49,945 nt of DNA from an uncultured Bacteroidales bacterium (lineage in GTDB: Bacteria; Bacteroidota; Bacteroidia; Bacteroidales; P3): contig CAJONE010000010.1 in assembly GCA_905235855.1 (NCBI GenBank), forward strand, positions 1 to 49,945, given 5' to 3'. The first letter of the stretch is position 1. Each line of letters starts with the position of its first letter. Below are positions 1 to 8,967 of the stretch, piece after piece. Under the pieces are notes generated by a model. That model was given only the letters and a program-made list of their open reading frames with translations. It ran no database searches and was not told where the DNA came from. Both the position numbers and the translations under genes were made by a program.

Positions 1-494
1 GCCGACGGCGAAGGTCGAATGAATGCATTGGGGTCGACCGAGAGTCGTTCCATACGAGTCTTGTCGCCAAGTATGCTGCCCCTGGAGCGTTCGCTCGACG
101 GGTCTATAGCAAGAACAGCGACCTTGTGGTTATGAGCGGTGAGCATGCAGCCAAGAGATTCGATAGTGGTGCTTTTGCCGGCACCCGGCACACCGGTGAT
201 GCCGAGGCGGATGGATTTGCCGCTATACGGCAGACAGCGTTCGATTACCTGCTGAGCCTTGAGCTGGTGGTCGTGGAGCGAGCTCTCGACCAGCGTGATG
301 GCACGGGAGAGCATGGTGCGGTCGCCATGGAGGATGCCAGAGACGAGCTCGTCGACCGAGACAGCGGCACGACGCGCGGCACGTGCGCGCTCGACATAGT
401 TGCCGCTCACCTGTTTGGGCTGCGCAACGCCGTTCATGACGTTGAGAGCCGACTCGTATTCGAAATTGCTGTAGAGATGACGATCGTCAGACAT
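1..494 (-). CDS. meaB: MeaB/ArgK-type P-loop GTPase (3' end outside window)
   Basis: The first 164 codons are present; the gene runs off the left edge. MeaB GTPases load and protect adenosylcobalamin-dependent methylmalonyl-CoA mutase, an enzyme of the succinate-to-propionate route. Seen here: a helical N-terminal region of about 95 residues, then a Walker A motif GVPGAGKST at residues 101-109, followed by a LAIDPSS stretch and the [10 protein letters not shown] block typical of the ArgK/MeaB family. The start is the ATG at 494-492. It is the most downstream member of a minus-strand run hydF-folA-HD-meaB, but 345 bp separate it from the HD gene, so it may have its own promoter. The link to fumarate reductase in this window (succinate production) is an inference. 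Family assignment is firm. Confidence 0.9.
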   Translation of the reverse strand, partial: MSDDRHLYSNFEYESALNVMNGVAQPKQVSGNYVERARAARRAAVSVDELVSGILHGDRTMLSRAITLVESSLHDHQLKAQQVIERCLPYSGKSIRLGITGVPGAGKSTTIESLGCMLTAHNHKVAVLAIDPSSERSRGSILGDKTRMERLSVDPNAFIRPSPS

Positions 495-839
495 AGTAGG
501 ATTGATTGATTGATGGTAAGTTTCAAAAATCGTTTGTTTTGTGTTTTGCCCTTATAGGTTTCTGTAGGCGTCGCCTACAGAAACATCTGTATTTGCCCCT
601 ACAAGGCAACTTGGGGAGATCGCCTGATATAAAAATTATACTGACAGCAGAAATGCGCTGCGGCAGGAAGCCCTCACCATATCATATAGAGCCGATGCCG
701 ACAGTTGGGGCAGTGGCTTTACAAATCTAAACGCACAAAGGATGAAAAAAGTACGTAGCCAAAGGCAAAAATAAACTTGCCGCGCCTAAGCATTGGCAAG
801 ACGCGAGGTGACACGCGGCTGCGAAACAAAGAGAAACAG
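495..839. other. intergenic region with a 25-nt palindrome
   Basis: I see no convincing gene here. A near-perfect palindrome lies at 559-583 (arms TTTCTGTAGGCG and CGCCTACAGAAA around a single T). A match to the minus-strand -7 consensus (TAGATTTG) lies at 729-722, about 230 bp upstream of meaB, without a clear -33 partner. The palindrome resembles REP-type elements in form, but no second copy is evident in the window. Confidence 0.5.
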
Positions 840-1454
840 TCAGAAAGAATATTGTCTCACGGTGTCTTCGATGAGTGAGGACGCGAAACCGTCGGCCAAC
901 TGAACCAAAGCACACAAGGGGTACTTGTCCTTGGCAGCGTTGATATTGCCGAGAGCCTCACGGCTCTGGAAAGGGAGATCCCAGGCAGTCATGTGCCAAC
1001 GAATAGCGGCGATCTCGTCGTCGGTGAGGTCGAGACCGAGACGGAGAAGGATGATAACGCTCTTTTCGCCGTGACCCAGAGGAAAGTTGGAGTAGTCGAC
1101 GGTGTAGCTTGGATATTCCTCCCAACGTCCGAAACTGTTTTGACGTTTTTTTGTCACCTCCTTATAAATATCGGCCTTGCAAACATCGTGAAGGAGCGAA
1201 GCAATGGCCACACTGTCGACGGGGAGCTGCTGTTCGAGAGCGGGGTTGAGACTCAATGCGGTGGAGCGGAGGCGCATGGCGGCGGTGTAGACGTTGAGCG
1301 AATGCTCGGCGAGGCCGCCCTCGTAATTGCCGTGAAAGTTGGTGGATGCGGGAGCGAGAAAGAAACCGCCCGACTTAAGCCATTCCATAACCTCGTCGAT
1401 GCCAGCGCGGTCGGTCTTGTCAAGAATATCGAGGATTTGTTCTTTAATCGTCAT
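840..1454 (-). CDS. HD-domain phosphohydrolase
   Basis: A 204-residue protein with a complete HD metal-site pattern: H51 in GGLAEHSLNV, HD at 89-90 in LLHDVCK, H128 in GHGEKS and H154 in RWHM. The GGLxEHSLxV and LGHGEKS blocks recall the C-terminal HD domain of YhaM-type 3'-5' exonucleases and related Bacteroidetes HD hydrolases, so a nucleotide or nucleic-acid phosphohydrolase is likely; the substrate is unknown. The N-terminal 30 residues are helical and there is no OB fold, so this is not a full YhaM. Its ATG overlaps the folA stop codon in an ATGA arrangement, which implies translational coupling. Confidence 0.8.
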   Translation of the reverse strand: MTIKEQILDILDKTDRAGIDEVMEWLKSGGFFLAPASTNFHGNYEGGLAEHSLNVYTAAMRLRSTALSLNPALEQQLPVDSVAIASLLHDVCKADIYKEVTKKRQNSFGRWEEYPSYTVDYSNFPLGHGEKSVIILLRLGLDLTDDEIAAIRWHMTAWDLPFQSREALGNINAAKDKYPLCALVQLADGFASSLIEDTVRQYSF

Positions 1455-1972
1455 AATGTTATTGTTTTTTGACTGTTATCGGTTAGTGAGCGGCGAAGAT
1501 ATTCGGCGTAGGCGAAGCGAATGCCGTTTGATGGGTCGGTCATCGGCTCGGTGAGTGAGGTTTGTACAAAGACATCGGGGTCGATGGTTGGGAAAAAGGT
1601 GTCGGCCTCGAATGCCTGATAGATCCATGTTACATAAAGCTTGTCGACATAGGGCAAGAACTGGGCATAGACCGAAGCGCCGCCCATTACGAAAGCCTCC
1701 GAGTCGGACGACGAAAGAGCGAGAGACTGACCGACCGAGCCAACCGTTTCGACAGCGGGATAAGAAAACGCCGGATTGCGTGTGATGACAACGTTGCGTC
1801 GGTTGGGCAGCGGCTTTCTGGGCAGCGAGTCGAAAGTGTTGCGCCCCATAATGACTGTGTGGCCTGAGGTAAGAGACTTGAAACGCTTGAGATCGTCGGA
1901 GAGATGGCAAAGCAGACGGTTATTGTTGCCGATAGCCATATTCTGTGCAATAGCGACAATTATTGAAAGCAT
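1451..1972 (-). CDS. folA: dihydrofolate reductase
   Basis: A 173-residue DHFR that reduces dihydrofolate with NADPH for thymidylate and purine synthesis. Seen: N-terminal strand MLSIIVAIAQNMAIGN, the acidic active-site helix SDDLKRFKSLT, the NADPH-binding segment VIMGRNTFDSLP, the NRRNVVITR block and the late GGASVYAQFLP motif. I chose ATG 1972-1970 because the family starts exactly at this strand; a longer reading frame upstream adds 43 unrelated residues. It lies 37 bp after hydF and shares an ATGA overlap with the following HD gene. Length is normal for the family. Confidence 0.95.
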   Translation of the reverse strand: MLSIIVAIAQNMAIGNNNRLLCHLSDDLKRFKSLTSGHTVIMGRNTFDSLPRKPLPNRRNVVITRNPAFSYPAVETVGSVGQSLALSSSDSEAFVMGGASVYAQFLPYVDKLYVTWIYQAFEADTFFPTIDPDVFVQTSLTEPMTDPSNGIRFAYAEYLRRSLTDNSQKTITL

Positions 1973-2009
1973 GGAAAAAAATTGAAATGTAGATTGAAAA
2001 CAGAAATTG

Positions 2010-3221
2010 TCAAGCCGATGGCGAATTGAACATTTCGGTGGCTCGTTTGAAAATGCCGTTAAGATAGGCCAAAGTGAGACCATAGTTGGAGACCGGGACA
2101 CCGGCTTTCAGGACCGGAGCAAGCCTTGCAGCCACTTGCCGACGGGTTATCACACAGCCGCCACACTGAATGACGAGCGAATAAGCAGCGATGTTTTCGG
2201 GCAATGGCGACGCGCCGGCAACCACATCGCACTGGAGACGTTTGCCGGTGAAAGACGCGAGAAGTTTCGGTATCTTGACACGACCGATATCCTCGCAGGT
2301 GACATTGTGGGTGCAGGATTCGAGTAGCAGCACTCGGTCGCCGTCGCCGAGCGAGGATATGGCCGGAGTGCCTTTAAGATACTCACTAAAAAGCCCTTTT
2401 GTGCGGGCAAGCAGGATGCTGAAACTGGTTAGCGGAACAGATCGAGGCACAATTTTTGCGACCGAGGAGAATACCTGACTGTCTGTCACGACCAAGGCCG
2501 GAGGTCGAGAGAAACCGTTGAGCAACGACTGCAGCCCGGTTTCTTTGACCACGTGAGCCTTGGCGTCGTTGTCGAGGATGTCGCGAAGCACCTGCACCTG
2601 TGGCAGAATCATGCGTCCCTCGGGAGCCGACGAGTCGATAGGCGTCACCATGACCACATCGTCGTCCGGACGAATAAGACCTGCAAGCATGGAGGGCATA
2701 ACGTAGGACGACTCTGGCAATAGGCTTTTTATTCGATCGCAGAGTGCCACGCGGAGGCGCTGGTCGAAAATATTGACTACAAACAGATGGTCGCTGCCAT
2801 ATTTGCTGGAGAGGAAACCGAGCAAACGATTGTCGGGAACAGACCTGTCGGACTGCGTGTAAACGAGCAGGAACGGCTTGTCGATATCGCGGCAAGCCTC
2901 GACGAGGCGTGTTTCCTCGACATCGAAAGAGTTGTTGGTGAAAAGGATAAGAGCCAGATCGACCTCGGGGAGAACCTGAAAAGTTTTTTCGACGCGCATG
3001 TCGCCAAGATAGCCGTTGTCGTCGATGCCTGCAGTGTCTACCCAGACAACGGGACCGATGCCGGAAATTTCCATGGTTTTGCGAACGGGGTCGGTGGTAG
3101 TGCCTGCCTCGGCAGAGACGATAGAGACTGACTGGCCGGTCAGGAAATTGACAAGGGAACTCTTGCCGTAGTTGCGACGGCCGAAGAGTCCAATGCGAGG
3201 TTTTAGTTCAGATCCTTTCAT
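2010..3221 (-). CDS. hydF: [FeFe]-hydrogenase maturation GTPase HydF
   Basis: A 403-residue HydF, the GTPase scaffold on which the 2Fe subcluster of [FeFe]-hydrogenase is assembled before transfer to HydA. Seen: a P-loop GRRNYGKSS near the N-terminus, DTAGIDD (G3), a TQSD element at the G4 position, and in the C-terminal cluster-binding domain the motifs ESCTHN and IQCGGCVITRRQ that carry the iron-sulfur ligands. The start is ATG 3221-3219; an upstream in-frame start would add an unrelated hydrophobic stretch. The partners HydE, HydG and the hydrogenase are not in this window. The gene heads the minus-strand run that continues into folA. Confidence 0.95.
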   Translation of the reverse strand: MKGSELKPRIGLFGRRNYGKSSLVNFLTGQSVSIVSAEAGTTTDPVRKTMEISGIGPVVWVDTAGIDDNGYLGDMRVEKTFQVLPEVDLALILFTNNSFDVEETRLVEACRDIDKPFLLVYTQSDRSVPDNRLLGFLSSKYGSDHLFVVNIFDQRLRVALCDRIKSLLPESSYVMPSMLAGLIRPDDDVVMVTPIDSSAPEGRMILPQVQVLRDILDNDAKAHVVKETGLQSLLNGFSRPPALVVTDSQVFSSVAKIVPRSVPLTSFSILLARTKGLFSEYLKGTPAISSLGDGDRVLLLESCTHNVTCEDIGRVKIPKLLASFTGKRLQCDVVAGASPLPENIAAYSLVIQCGGCVITRRQVAARLAPVLKAGVPVSNYGLTLAYLNGIFKRATEMFNSPSA

Positions 3222-3251
3222 TAAGTTTTGCGAAAAAAAAAGAAGTATGAA

Positions 3252-3284
3252 AGAAAAAGGCATCCCGCTTACAGGCGGGATGCC
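3252..3284 (-). terminator. intrinsic terminator after the short secreted protein
   Basis: Perfect 10-bp stem GGCATCCCGC/GCGGGATGCC with a 6-nt loop (TTACAG), followed on the minus strand by a run of five T. It separates the 3308-3751 gene from hydF. Confidence 0.85.
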
Positions 3285-3307
3285 CTTTTCAAGTGTTAGT
3301 AGGAAAC

Positions 3308-3751
3308 TTATTTCTGTTTCTTGATAATCTTGTAGTTTTTCTCTGCACCTTTCTTGTCGAGGAGCTGGATGCGGTATTCACCGGGCTGGAAGCTGCTCAT
3401 ATCGATGGTGGTGCTGGCGGTCTTGAAGTAGTTTTTCGATACAGCCTGATCGTTGGCATCGAAGATGTAGTAGTTGATACCGTCGTTGCCGTTGACAGTG
3501 ACTTTAAGTCTGTCATTGTTGCCATCCTGTCTGACCGTGGCGGTGGCATCCATAACGGTCACGTTGGGAATGCTCATCTCGGTGATGGTGTAGGAATAGG
3601 TCTTCGGTTTGGCGGCAGCGGTGTTGACACCAGATGCATCTCTCTTGTTCAGAGTAGCCTGATTGTTATTTCTGCTGGTCTGAACGGGTCTCTGAGCGAA
3701 AACCATACCGGCGAAAAGAACGAGTGCGGAAAGAATTAAAGCTTTTTTCAT
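3308..3751 (-). CDS. short secreted protein with a T9SS-tail-like C-terminus
   Basis: A 147-residue protein with a clean signal peptide (MKKALILSALVLFAGMVFAQ). After a low-complexity N/T/A-rich stretch come beta-rich segments. The last 45 residues (TTIDMSSFQPGEYRIQLLD, then a lysine-rich end KNYKIIKKQK) follow the pattern of the type IX secretion sorting domain, in which a hydrophobic strand, PxGxYxxxL and a terminal KxxKK occur in that order. The window also encodes PorU and PorV, so type IX export is plausible; periplasmic location is the alternative. It has its own terminator and an AT-rich upstream region, so it is probably a single-gene unit. I do not recognise a specific function. Confidence 0.65.
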   Translation of the reverse strand: MKKALILSALVLFAGMVFAQRPVQTSRNNNQATLNKRDASGVNTAAAKPKTYSYTITEMSIPNVTVMDATATVRQDGNNDRLKVTVNGNDGINYYIFDANDQAVSKNYFKTASTTIDMSSFQPGEYRIQLLDKKGAEKNYKIIKKQK

Positions 3752-4057
3752 TTTTGTAAAAATTTTAGGTTTATAAAATTGTTAATTAAAGTTTCATTTT
3801 TTCGATTTTCTCACAGTTTCTCACGCTCTCATTTATTAAGTATCGGACCTTTATTTTTTCTTGCAAAAAGAATTATTTTTTCAAGTCCATTCGGCTATAA
3901 CTTTCGAGCCGTTTCTGTAATATTGGTAGCGAGCCATAAAAAAAAATTGCAAAAAAAGATTAAAAAATAACAAACACACCTACAATATTCTCATAAATAA
4001 CGAGTTATAATACCATATAATAATCGTTCGTAAACAGCAACCGCAGCGATAACGCCA
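3752..4057. other. AT-rich divergent intergenic region
   Basis: About 300 bp of strongly AT-rich sequence between the divergent secreted-protein and HD-GNAT genes. It must hold promoters for both, but I find no clean pair of -33 and -7 boxes and no gene. Confidence 0.5.
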
Positions 4058-5245
4058 ATGACCAAAGAGGTAAGCAAGGAAATAACCGCATATGTGGAGC
4101 GCGAAATCATTCCGCAATACAGCGGTTTTGACAGGGCGCACAACACCAGCCACGTGCGCGCCGTAATAGACGAGAGTCTACGGCTTGCAGCGAAATATGA
4201 TGTAGACTTGAATATAGTATATGTGACCGCAGCCTATCACGATTTGGGACTGCACGCAGGACGCGAGAACCACCATATAGAGTCAGCAAAAACAGTACGA
4301 AACGACATCAACCTGCGGCGCTGGTTTAGCGAGCGCGATATAGGACTTATAGCAGACGCCGTGGAGGATCACCGTGCATCGAGCAGTCACGAGCCTCGAA
4401 GCATATACGGGCGCATAGTGGCCGAGGCCGACCGTCAGATACGACCATACGACATAATTCGCCGTGCGGTTGAGTATGGACTGGACAAAGAGCCAACGCT
4501 GCGCAAAGAGGAGCAATGGCTACGGATGCAAGCTCACATGCACGAAAAATACGCCGAGGGAGGATATCTGCGGCTATATGTGCCGGAGTCGGGCAATGCA
4601 AAAGGTTTGGCCGAGTTGCGCAAAATCATTGCAGACGAGTCACGCCTGCACACGATTTTCGAACAATTTTATTCGCAGCTTTCACCTTACGCGGTACGCC
4701 ATGCGACAGAGAGCGACATTGACAACATAATGCAAATGATAAGCGACTCGCGGGAGATAATGCGCCAAAACGGAAACGAGAAACAATGGGTAAACGGATA
4801 TCCATCGCGCGAAACTATCATGAAAGACATTGCAGAGGAGAACGGATACATGGTATACCGGAACAAAACAGACGAGCAACGCAGCACAACCTACACAACA
4901 GAACACGACGGAAACGTTGCCGCAGGATACTTCGCATTCATAATAGGACAAGAACCGACATACAATGTGATAGCAGGAGGCGAATGGAGCGACAACGATG
5001 CCACATACGGCACACTGCACCGGATAGCCAAAAAGAAAGGATACTCAGGAATTGCACAAAAATGTCTCGAATACTGCAAAGGACAGATAGACCACCTGCG
5101 CATCGACACACACAGAGACAACGCCGCTATGCAGCATATCCTGGAGAGAGAGGGGTTCGATTATCGCGGCATAATATATGTGGCAGACGGTACGGAACGG
5201 CTGGCCTATCAATGGAAAAGAAAATGGCCGAGCAAAGGTTTTTAA
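4058..5245 (+). CDS. HD phosphohydrolase fused to GNAT acetyltransferase
   Basis: A 395-residue two-domain protein. Residues 1 to about 210 form an HD domain: H32 (HNTSHV), HD at 61-62 (AAYHDLGL), ENHHIESA at 71-78, EDHRASS around H105 and EADRQIRP around D125. Residues from about 213 resemble GNAT: a DIDNIMQMISDSREIM start helix, GYFAFIIGQEP strand region, LHRIAKKKGYSGIAQKCLEY in the acetyl-CoA-binding position, and a RIDTHRDNAAMQHILEREGF end, which is the usual GNAT C-terminus. The two activities are normally separate genes in Bacteroidales. It stands alone, with AT-rich flanks on both sides. Substrates are unknown. Confidence 0.8.
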   Translation: MTKEVSKEITAYVEREIIPQYSGFDRAHNTSHVRAVIDESLRLAAKYDVDLNIVYVTAAYHDLGLHAGRENHHIESAKTVRNDINLRRWFSERDIGLIADAVEDHRASSSHEPRSIYGRIVAEADRQIRPYDIIRRAVEYGLDKEPTLRKEEQWLRMQAHMHEKYAEGGYLRLYVPESGNAKGLAELRKIIADESRLHTIFEQFYSQLSPYAVRHATESDIDNIMQMISDSREIMRQNGNEKQWVNGYPSRETIMKDIAEENGYMVYRNKTDEQRSTTYTTEHDGNVAAGYFAFIIGQEPTYNVIAGGEWSDNDATYGTLHRIAKKKGYSGIAQKCLEYCKGQIDHLRIDTHRDNAAMQHILEREGFDYRGIIYVADGTERLAYQWKRKWPSKGF

Positions 5246-5613
5246 GAAACCGTTTTGAATCCATAACTATAAATTTGTACAGATAACTTTGACATAACTT
5301 TGATATTAGTTTGACCCGTTGCGTGTGATTAAGAGATTCTCTATACATGATAATTTATAATACAAGGTAATTTATAATACAAAACAGTTTATGCCAACTT
5401 CTAAAATTCAGTATTTTGATGAATACTATATGTTGTACAAATATGCAATAGTTTCACAATCAAGTACTCCACCTCTTAAATAAGAGGGGGCATGGAGCGT
5501 TGATGTACTTTTCAGAGGTAGCCTTATAAGAGCTACTGTCTATAAAACAGCCTAATAATCAATCGACAAGCAATAAATACTGATTTTTTTTCTTTCGATT
5601 AAAAAAAAATGTT
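5246..5613. other. AT-rich intergenic region with direct repeat and hairpin
   Basis: No gene is visible. A 15-bp direct repeat TAATTTATAATACAA occurs at 5351-5365 and 5368-5382, and a small hairpin (CCTCTTA/TAAGAGG) sits near 5472-5487. The 3' end leads into the tRNA promoter. Confidence 0.45.
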
Positions 5614-5621
5614 TACCTTTG
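5593..5621 (+). promoter_or_regulatory. promoter of the tRNA-Val pair
   Basis: TACCTTTG at 5614-5621 matches the Bacteroidetes -7 consensus TAnnTTTG exactly, followed by GC, 22 nt before the first tRNA. A weak -33-like TTTC lies at 5593-5596. Confidence 0.65.
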
Positions 5622-5642
5622 CACCCGCTTTCGAGGCAAAAC

Positions 5643-5720
5643 GATCTGTTAGCTCAGTTGGTTTAGAGCGCTTGCTTGACAGGCAAGAGGTCAACAGTTC
5701 AAATCTGTTACAGATCACCA
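5643..5720 (+). tRNA. tRNA-Val (anticodon GAC), CCA encoded
   Basis: Cloverleaf read by hand: 7-bp acceptor stem GATCTGT/ACAGATC, D arm GCTC/GAGC, anticodon stem CTTGC/GCAAG with loop TTGACAG (anticodon GAC, reading GUC/GUU), T arm AACAG/CTGTT with loop TTCAAAT, discriminator A and encoded CCA at 5718-5720. Confidence 0.95.
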
Positions 5721-5731
5721 GCAGACAAAAG

Positions 5732-5806
5732 GGTCTGTTAGCTCAGTTGGTTTAGAGCGCTTCCTTCACACGGAAGAGGTCGACAGTTCGAATCTGCCAC
5801 AGACCA
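5732..5806 (+). tRNA. tRNA-Val (anticodon CAC), CCA not encoded
   Basis: Acceptor stem GGTCTGT/ACAGACC, anticodon stem CTTCC/GGAAG with loop TTCACAC (anticodon CAC, reading GUG), T arm GACAG/CTGCC (one mismatch) with loop TTCGAAT, discriminator A at 5806. The next bases are CGG, so CCA must be added after transcription. It is co-transcribed with the GAC copy 11 bp upstream. Confidence 0.95.
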
Positions 5807-5813
5807 CGGTAGA

Positions 5814-5838
5814 GCCCCTAATTAGGGGGCTTTTTTTA
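5814..5838 (+). terminator. intrinsic terminator after the tRNA pair
   Basis: Stem GCCCC(TAATTA)GGGGGC followed by a run of seven T, directly after the second tRNA. Confidence 0.9.
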
Positions 5839-6049
5839 TTTCCAACATTGCTTAAATACGGATTGGTGCGACATGCTGGCGCATAAAGTAGTCGGGATAT
5901 TGCCACTATTGCCGAAAAACTGAACCAGATAAACATCTTAACTTATACTTTTTTGCACAAATGTACGTTATATATATTTAACGGTCTAACGCACAATTGG
6001 AAACGAAAGAGGCGTTACGTTGACGCATAACACAAATCAAAAAAACACC

Positions 6050-7984
6050 ATGCTTGATTCCAAAATACCCGAAGGTCCGCTGGCCGAAAAATGGACCCGA
6101 TACAAGAATACGCAGAAACTGGTCAATCCAGCAAACAAACGCAAGCTGAATATCATAGTAGTGGGTACGGGGCTGGCCGGAGCCTCGGCCGGAGCCTCAC
6201 TCGGCGCACTTGGTTTCAACGTGGACATATTCTGCCTACAGGATTCACCCCGTCGAGCACACTCGATAGCCGCCCAAGGCGGAATCAACGCAGCCAAGAA
6301 CTACCAGAACGACGGCGACAGTGTGGAACGGCTGTTCAAAGACACCATCAAAGGCGGCGACTACCGTGCACGCGAAGCAAACGTGTATCGTTTGGCCGAG
6401 GTGAGCGGAAACATCATAGACCAATGCGTGGCACAGGGAGTGCCGTTTGCACGAGACTACGGCGGACTGCTCGACAACCGCTCATTTGGCGGAGCACAGG
6501 TGAGCCGCACATTCTACGCCCGAGGGCAAACGGGGCAACAGCTACTGCTGGGAGCATACGGTGCCTTGAGCCGCGAAATAGCGCGAGGGTCGGTGAAGCT
6601 GCACACGCGTCACGAAATGATGGACTTGGTGGTAGAGAACGGGGAGGCACGCGGCATCATAGCACGCAACCTGGTGACCGGAGCCTTAGAGCGCTATGCC
6701 GCCCACGCTGTGGTGCTGGCATCGGGCGGCTACGGCAACGTGTACTACCTCTCGACCAATGCGATGAACTCGAACGTGTCGGCTGCCTGGGCCTGCCACA
6801 GACGCGGAGCCTATTTTGCAAACCCGTGCTACGTGCAGATACATCCTACATGCATACCCGTGCACGGAGACTACCAGTCGAAGCTGACACTGATGAGCGA
6901 AAGCCTGCGCAACGACGGGCGAATATGGGTGCCTAAGCGGAAAGAGGATGCCGAAGCGATACGCCGAGGCGAAAAGAGCGCCATTGACATAGCCGAAGAC
7001 GAACGCGACTACTATCTCGAGAGGCGATATCCGGCTTTCGGCAACCTGGTGCCGCGCGACGTAGCGTCGCGTGCCGCCAAGGAGCGCTGCGACGCAGGCT
7101 ATGGAGTGGGGACGACAGGACTGGCCGTGTTTCTTGACTTTGCGTCGGCCATAAAACGGCTGGGCAAGGAGGTGATAGAACAACGGTATGGCAACCTGTT
7201 CCAGATGTATCAAAAAATCACCGACCAAAACCCTTATGAGGTGCCGATGATGATTTATCCCGCCGTACACTACACGATGGGTGGCCTATGGGTGGACTAC
7301 GAGTTGCAAACCACGATAGGCGGACTTTTTGCGGCAGGCGAAGCCAATTTCAGCGACCACGGAGCCAACCGACTTGGGGCATCGGCACTGATGCAGGGGC
7401 TGGCCGACGGATACTTCGTGCTACCATACACTCTGCAGAACTATCTTGCCGACAAGATATACGAAGTAAAGACCACAACCGAAAGCGAAGCTTTTGAAGA
7501 GGCCGAGAAGTCGGTGAGAGCACGAATAACACGGCTTCTTGACATACACGGCAGCCACAGTGTAGACCACTACCACAAAGCACTTGGACGCACGATGTGG
7601 GAACTGTGCGGCATGGCACGCAGCAAAGAATCACTTGCACAAGCCGCAGAAGAGGTGGCAAGGCTGAAAGACGAATTCTACAAAGGCGTATACATTCCAG
7701 GCAAAGCCGAGGAGATGAACCCCGAACTGGAAAAAGCCTACCGACTGGCCGACTACTTTGAGCTGGCACAGCTGATAGTGGCCGATGCCACACAAAGGGA
7801 GGAGTCGTGTGGCGGACACTTCAGAGTGGAACACCAGTCCGAAGACGGCGAGACACAGCGCGACGACGAAAACTTCATGTTTGTCGGAGCTTGGGAATAC
7901 AAGGGTTCCGACTGTCAGGAAGAGATGCACAAAGAGCCGCTTAAATATGAACATATACAGATTGTCAGGCGGAACTACAAATAG
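6050..7984 (+). CDS. frdA: fumarate reductase/succinate dehydrogenase flavoprotein subunit
   Basis: A 644-residue flavoprotein that carries covalent FAD and reduces fumarate to succinate in anaerobic respiration. Seen: Rossmann motif [12 protein letters not shown] near residue 38, the FAD-attachment block [15 protein letters not shown], the HPTC motif in the substrate region, RDVASRA with the catalytic Arg, and [10 protein letters not shown] and [14 protein letters not shown] at the C-terminal part of the FAD domain. Length and motifs fit the Wolinella/Bacteroides class. I prefer ATG 6050; a TTG 30 bp upstream is in frame. frdB follows after 69 bp. The usual frdC (di-haem cytochrome b) is not upstream, where the tRNA terminator lies instead. 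Confidence 0.95.
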   Translation: MLDSKIPEGPLAEKWTRYKNTQKLVNPANKRKLNIIVVGTGLAGASAGASLGALGFNVDIFCLQDSPRRAHSIAAQGGINAAKNYQNDGDSVERLFKDTIKGGDYRAREANVYRLAEVSGNIIDQCVAQGVPFARDYGGLLDNRSFGGAQVSRTFYARGQTGQQLLLGAYGALSREIARGSVKLHTRHEMMDLVVENGEARGIIARNLVTGALERYAAHAVVLASGGYGNVYYLSTNAMNSNVSAAWACHRRGAYFANPCYVQIHPTCIPVHGDYQSKLTLMSESLRNDGRIWVPKRKEDAEAIRRGEKSAIDIAEDERDYYLERRYPAFGNLVPRDVASRAAKERCDAGYGVGTTGLAVFLDFASAIKRLGKEVIEQRYGNLFQMYQKITDQNPYEVPMMIYPAVHYTMGGLWVDYELQTTIGGLFAAGEANFSDHGANRLGASALMQGLADGYFVLPYTLQNYLADKIYEVKTTTESEAFEEAEKSVRARITRLLDIHGSHSVDHYHKALGRTMWELCGMARSKESLAQAAEEVARLKDEFYKGVYIPGKAEEMNPELEKAYRLADYFELAQLIVADATQREESCGGHFRVEHQSEDGETQRDDENFMFVGAWEYKGSDCQEEMHKEPLKYEHIQIVRRNYK

Positions 7985-8053
7985 CATACCGCCGTGGACA
8001 ACTGACTGTAACACAATTTCATGTTTATCAACTATCAATAATCAAATCCACAG

Positions 8054-8809
8054 ATGCGTTTCACATTACATATATGGCGACAGGAGAACGCCCATGCCAA
8101 GGGACATTTCGAGAAATACGAGATTGACAACATCTCGGCCGACTGCTCGTTTCTGGAAATGCTGGACCAGCTTAACGAGCAGTTAGTGAACGACAAGATT
8201 GCACACCCCGTGTGCTTCGACAACGACTGTCGCGAGGGCATCTGCGGTATGTGTGGCCTCTATATCAACGGACGTCCCCACGGCAATGACGATGGTGTTA
8301 CGACCTGCCAGCTGCACATGCGCAAGTTTTCTGACGGCGACGAGATTTGGATAGAGCCGTGGCGTGCGAAAGCGTTTCCAGTAGTGAAAGACCTTGTGGT
8401 GGACCGCAGTGCATTTGACAAGATAATACAAGCGGGGGGATACATCAGCGTCACCACCGGCGGGGTGCCCGACGCCAACACGATACCGATACCGAAACAT
8501 GTGGCCGACCAGGCCATGGATGCCGCCGAGTGTATTGGTTGCGGTGCCTGCGTGGCAGCCTGCAAAAACGCTAGCGCCATGCTGTTTGTGGGTGCGAAAG
8601 TGTCGCACCTTGGACTACTGCCGCAGGGACAGGTAGAGCATCTCGACCGCGTGCGCAACATGATAATCAAAATGGACGAACTTGGGTTTGGCGGCTGCAC
8701 CAACACCTACGCCTGCGAAGCCGAATGTCCGAAACAGATAAAACGGCAAAACATAGCCCGCCTAAACCGCCAATGGATAGGCCAGATGTTCGGACGCGAC
8801 CGCAAATGA
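8054..8809 (+). CDS. frdB: fumarate reductase/succinate dehydrogenase iron-sulfur subunit
   Basis: A 251-residue electron-transfer subunit that passes electrons from the membrane quinol site to FrdA. The N-terminal ferredoxin domain carries the [2Fe-2S] ligands C59, C64 and C67 (CREGICGMC) and C85. The C-terminal domain carries C160, C163, C166 and C170 ([11 protein letters not shown]) and C215, C221 and C225 ([14 protein letters not shown]), enough for the [4Fe-4S] and [3Fe-4S] clusters. All expected ligands are present. It is in an operon with frdA. Its membrane partner must be encoded elsewhere. Confidence 0.95.
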   Translation: MRFTLHIWRQENAHAKGHFEKYEIDNISADCSFLEMLDQLNEQLVNDKIAHPVCFDNDCREGICGMCGLYINGRPHGNDDGVTTCQLHMRKFSDGDEIWIEPWRAKAFPVVKDLVVDRSAFDKIIQAGGYISVTTGGVPDANTIPIPKHVADQAMDAAECIGCGACVAACKNASAMLFVGAKVSHLGLLPQGQVEHLDRVRNMIIKMDELGFGGCTNTYACEAECPKQIKRQNIARLNRQWIGQMFGRDRK

Positions 8810-8967
8810 GCAAGGTACCAATGGACACACCGCGAAACGAAGCAGCTCATTTTCGCCAAAAAACAATATTGAGCGAAAAACAAAGTTAATAATGTGAATG
8901 ATTTAACGACTTGAACCACCCTCACCATACAAACACCGGCAAACGAATATGCAACAAGCCCCACATT

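Noticed and set aside
1-3221. Hydrogenase operon
   Set aside because: Only HydF is present; no HydE, HydG or hydrogenase gene lies in the window.
6020-6049. TTG start for frdA
   Set aside because: The ATG at 6050 leads straight into the family start; the 10 extra residues are polar and not conserved in form.
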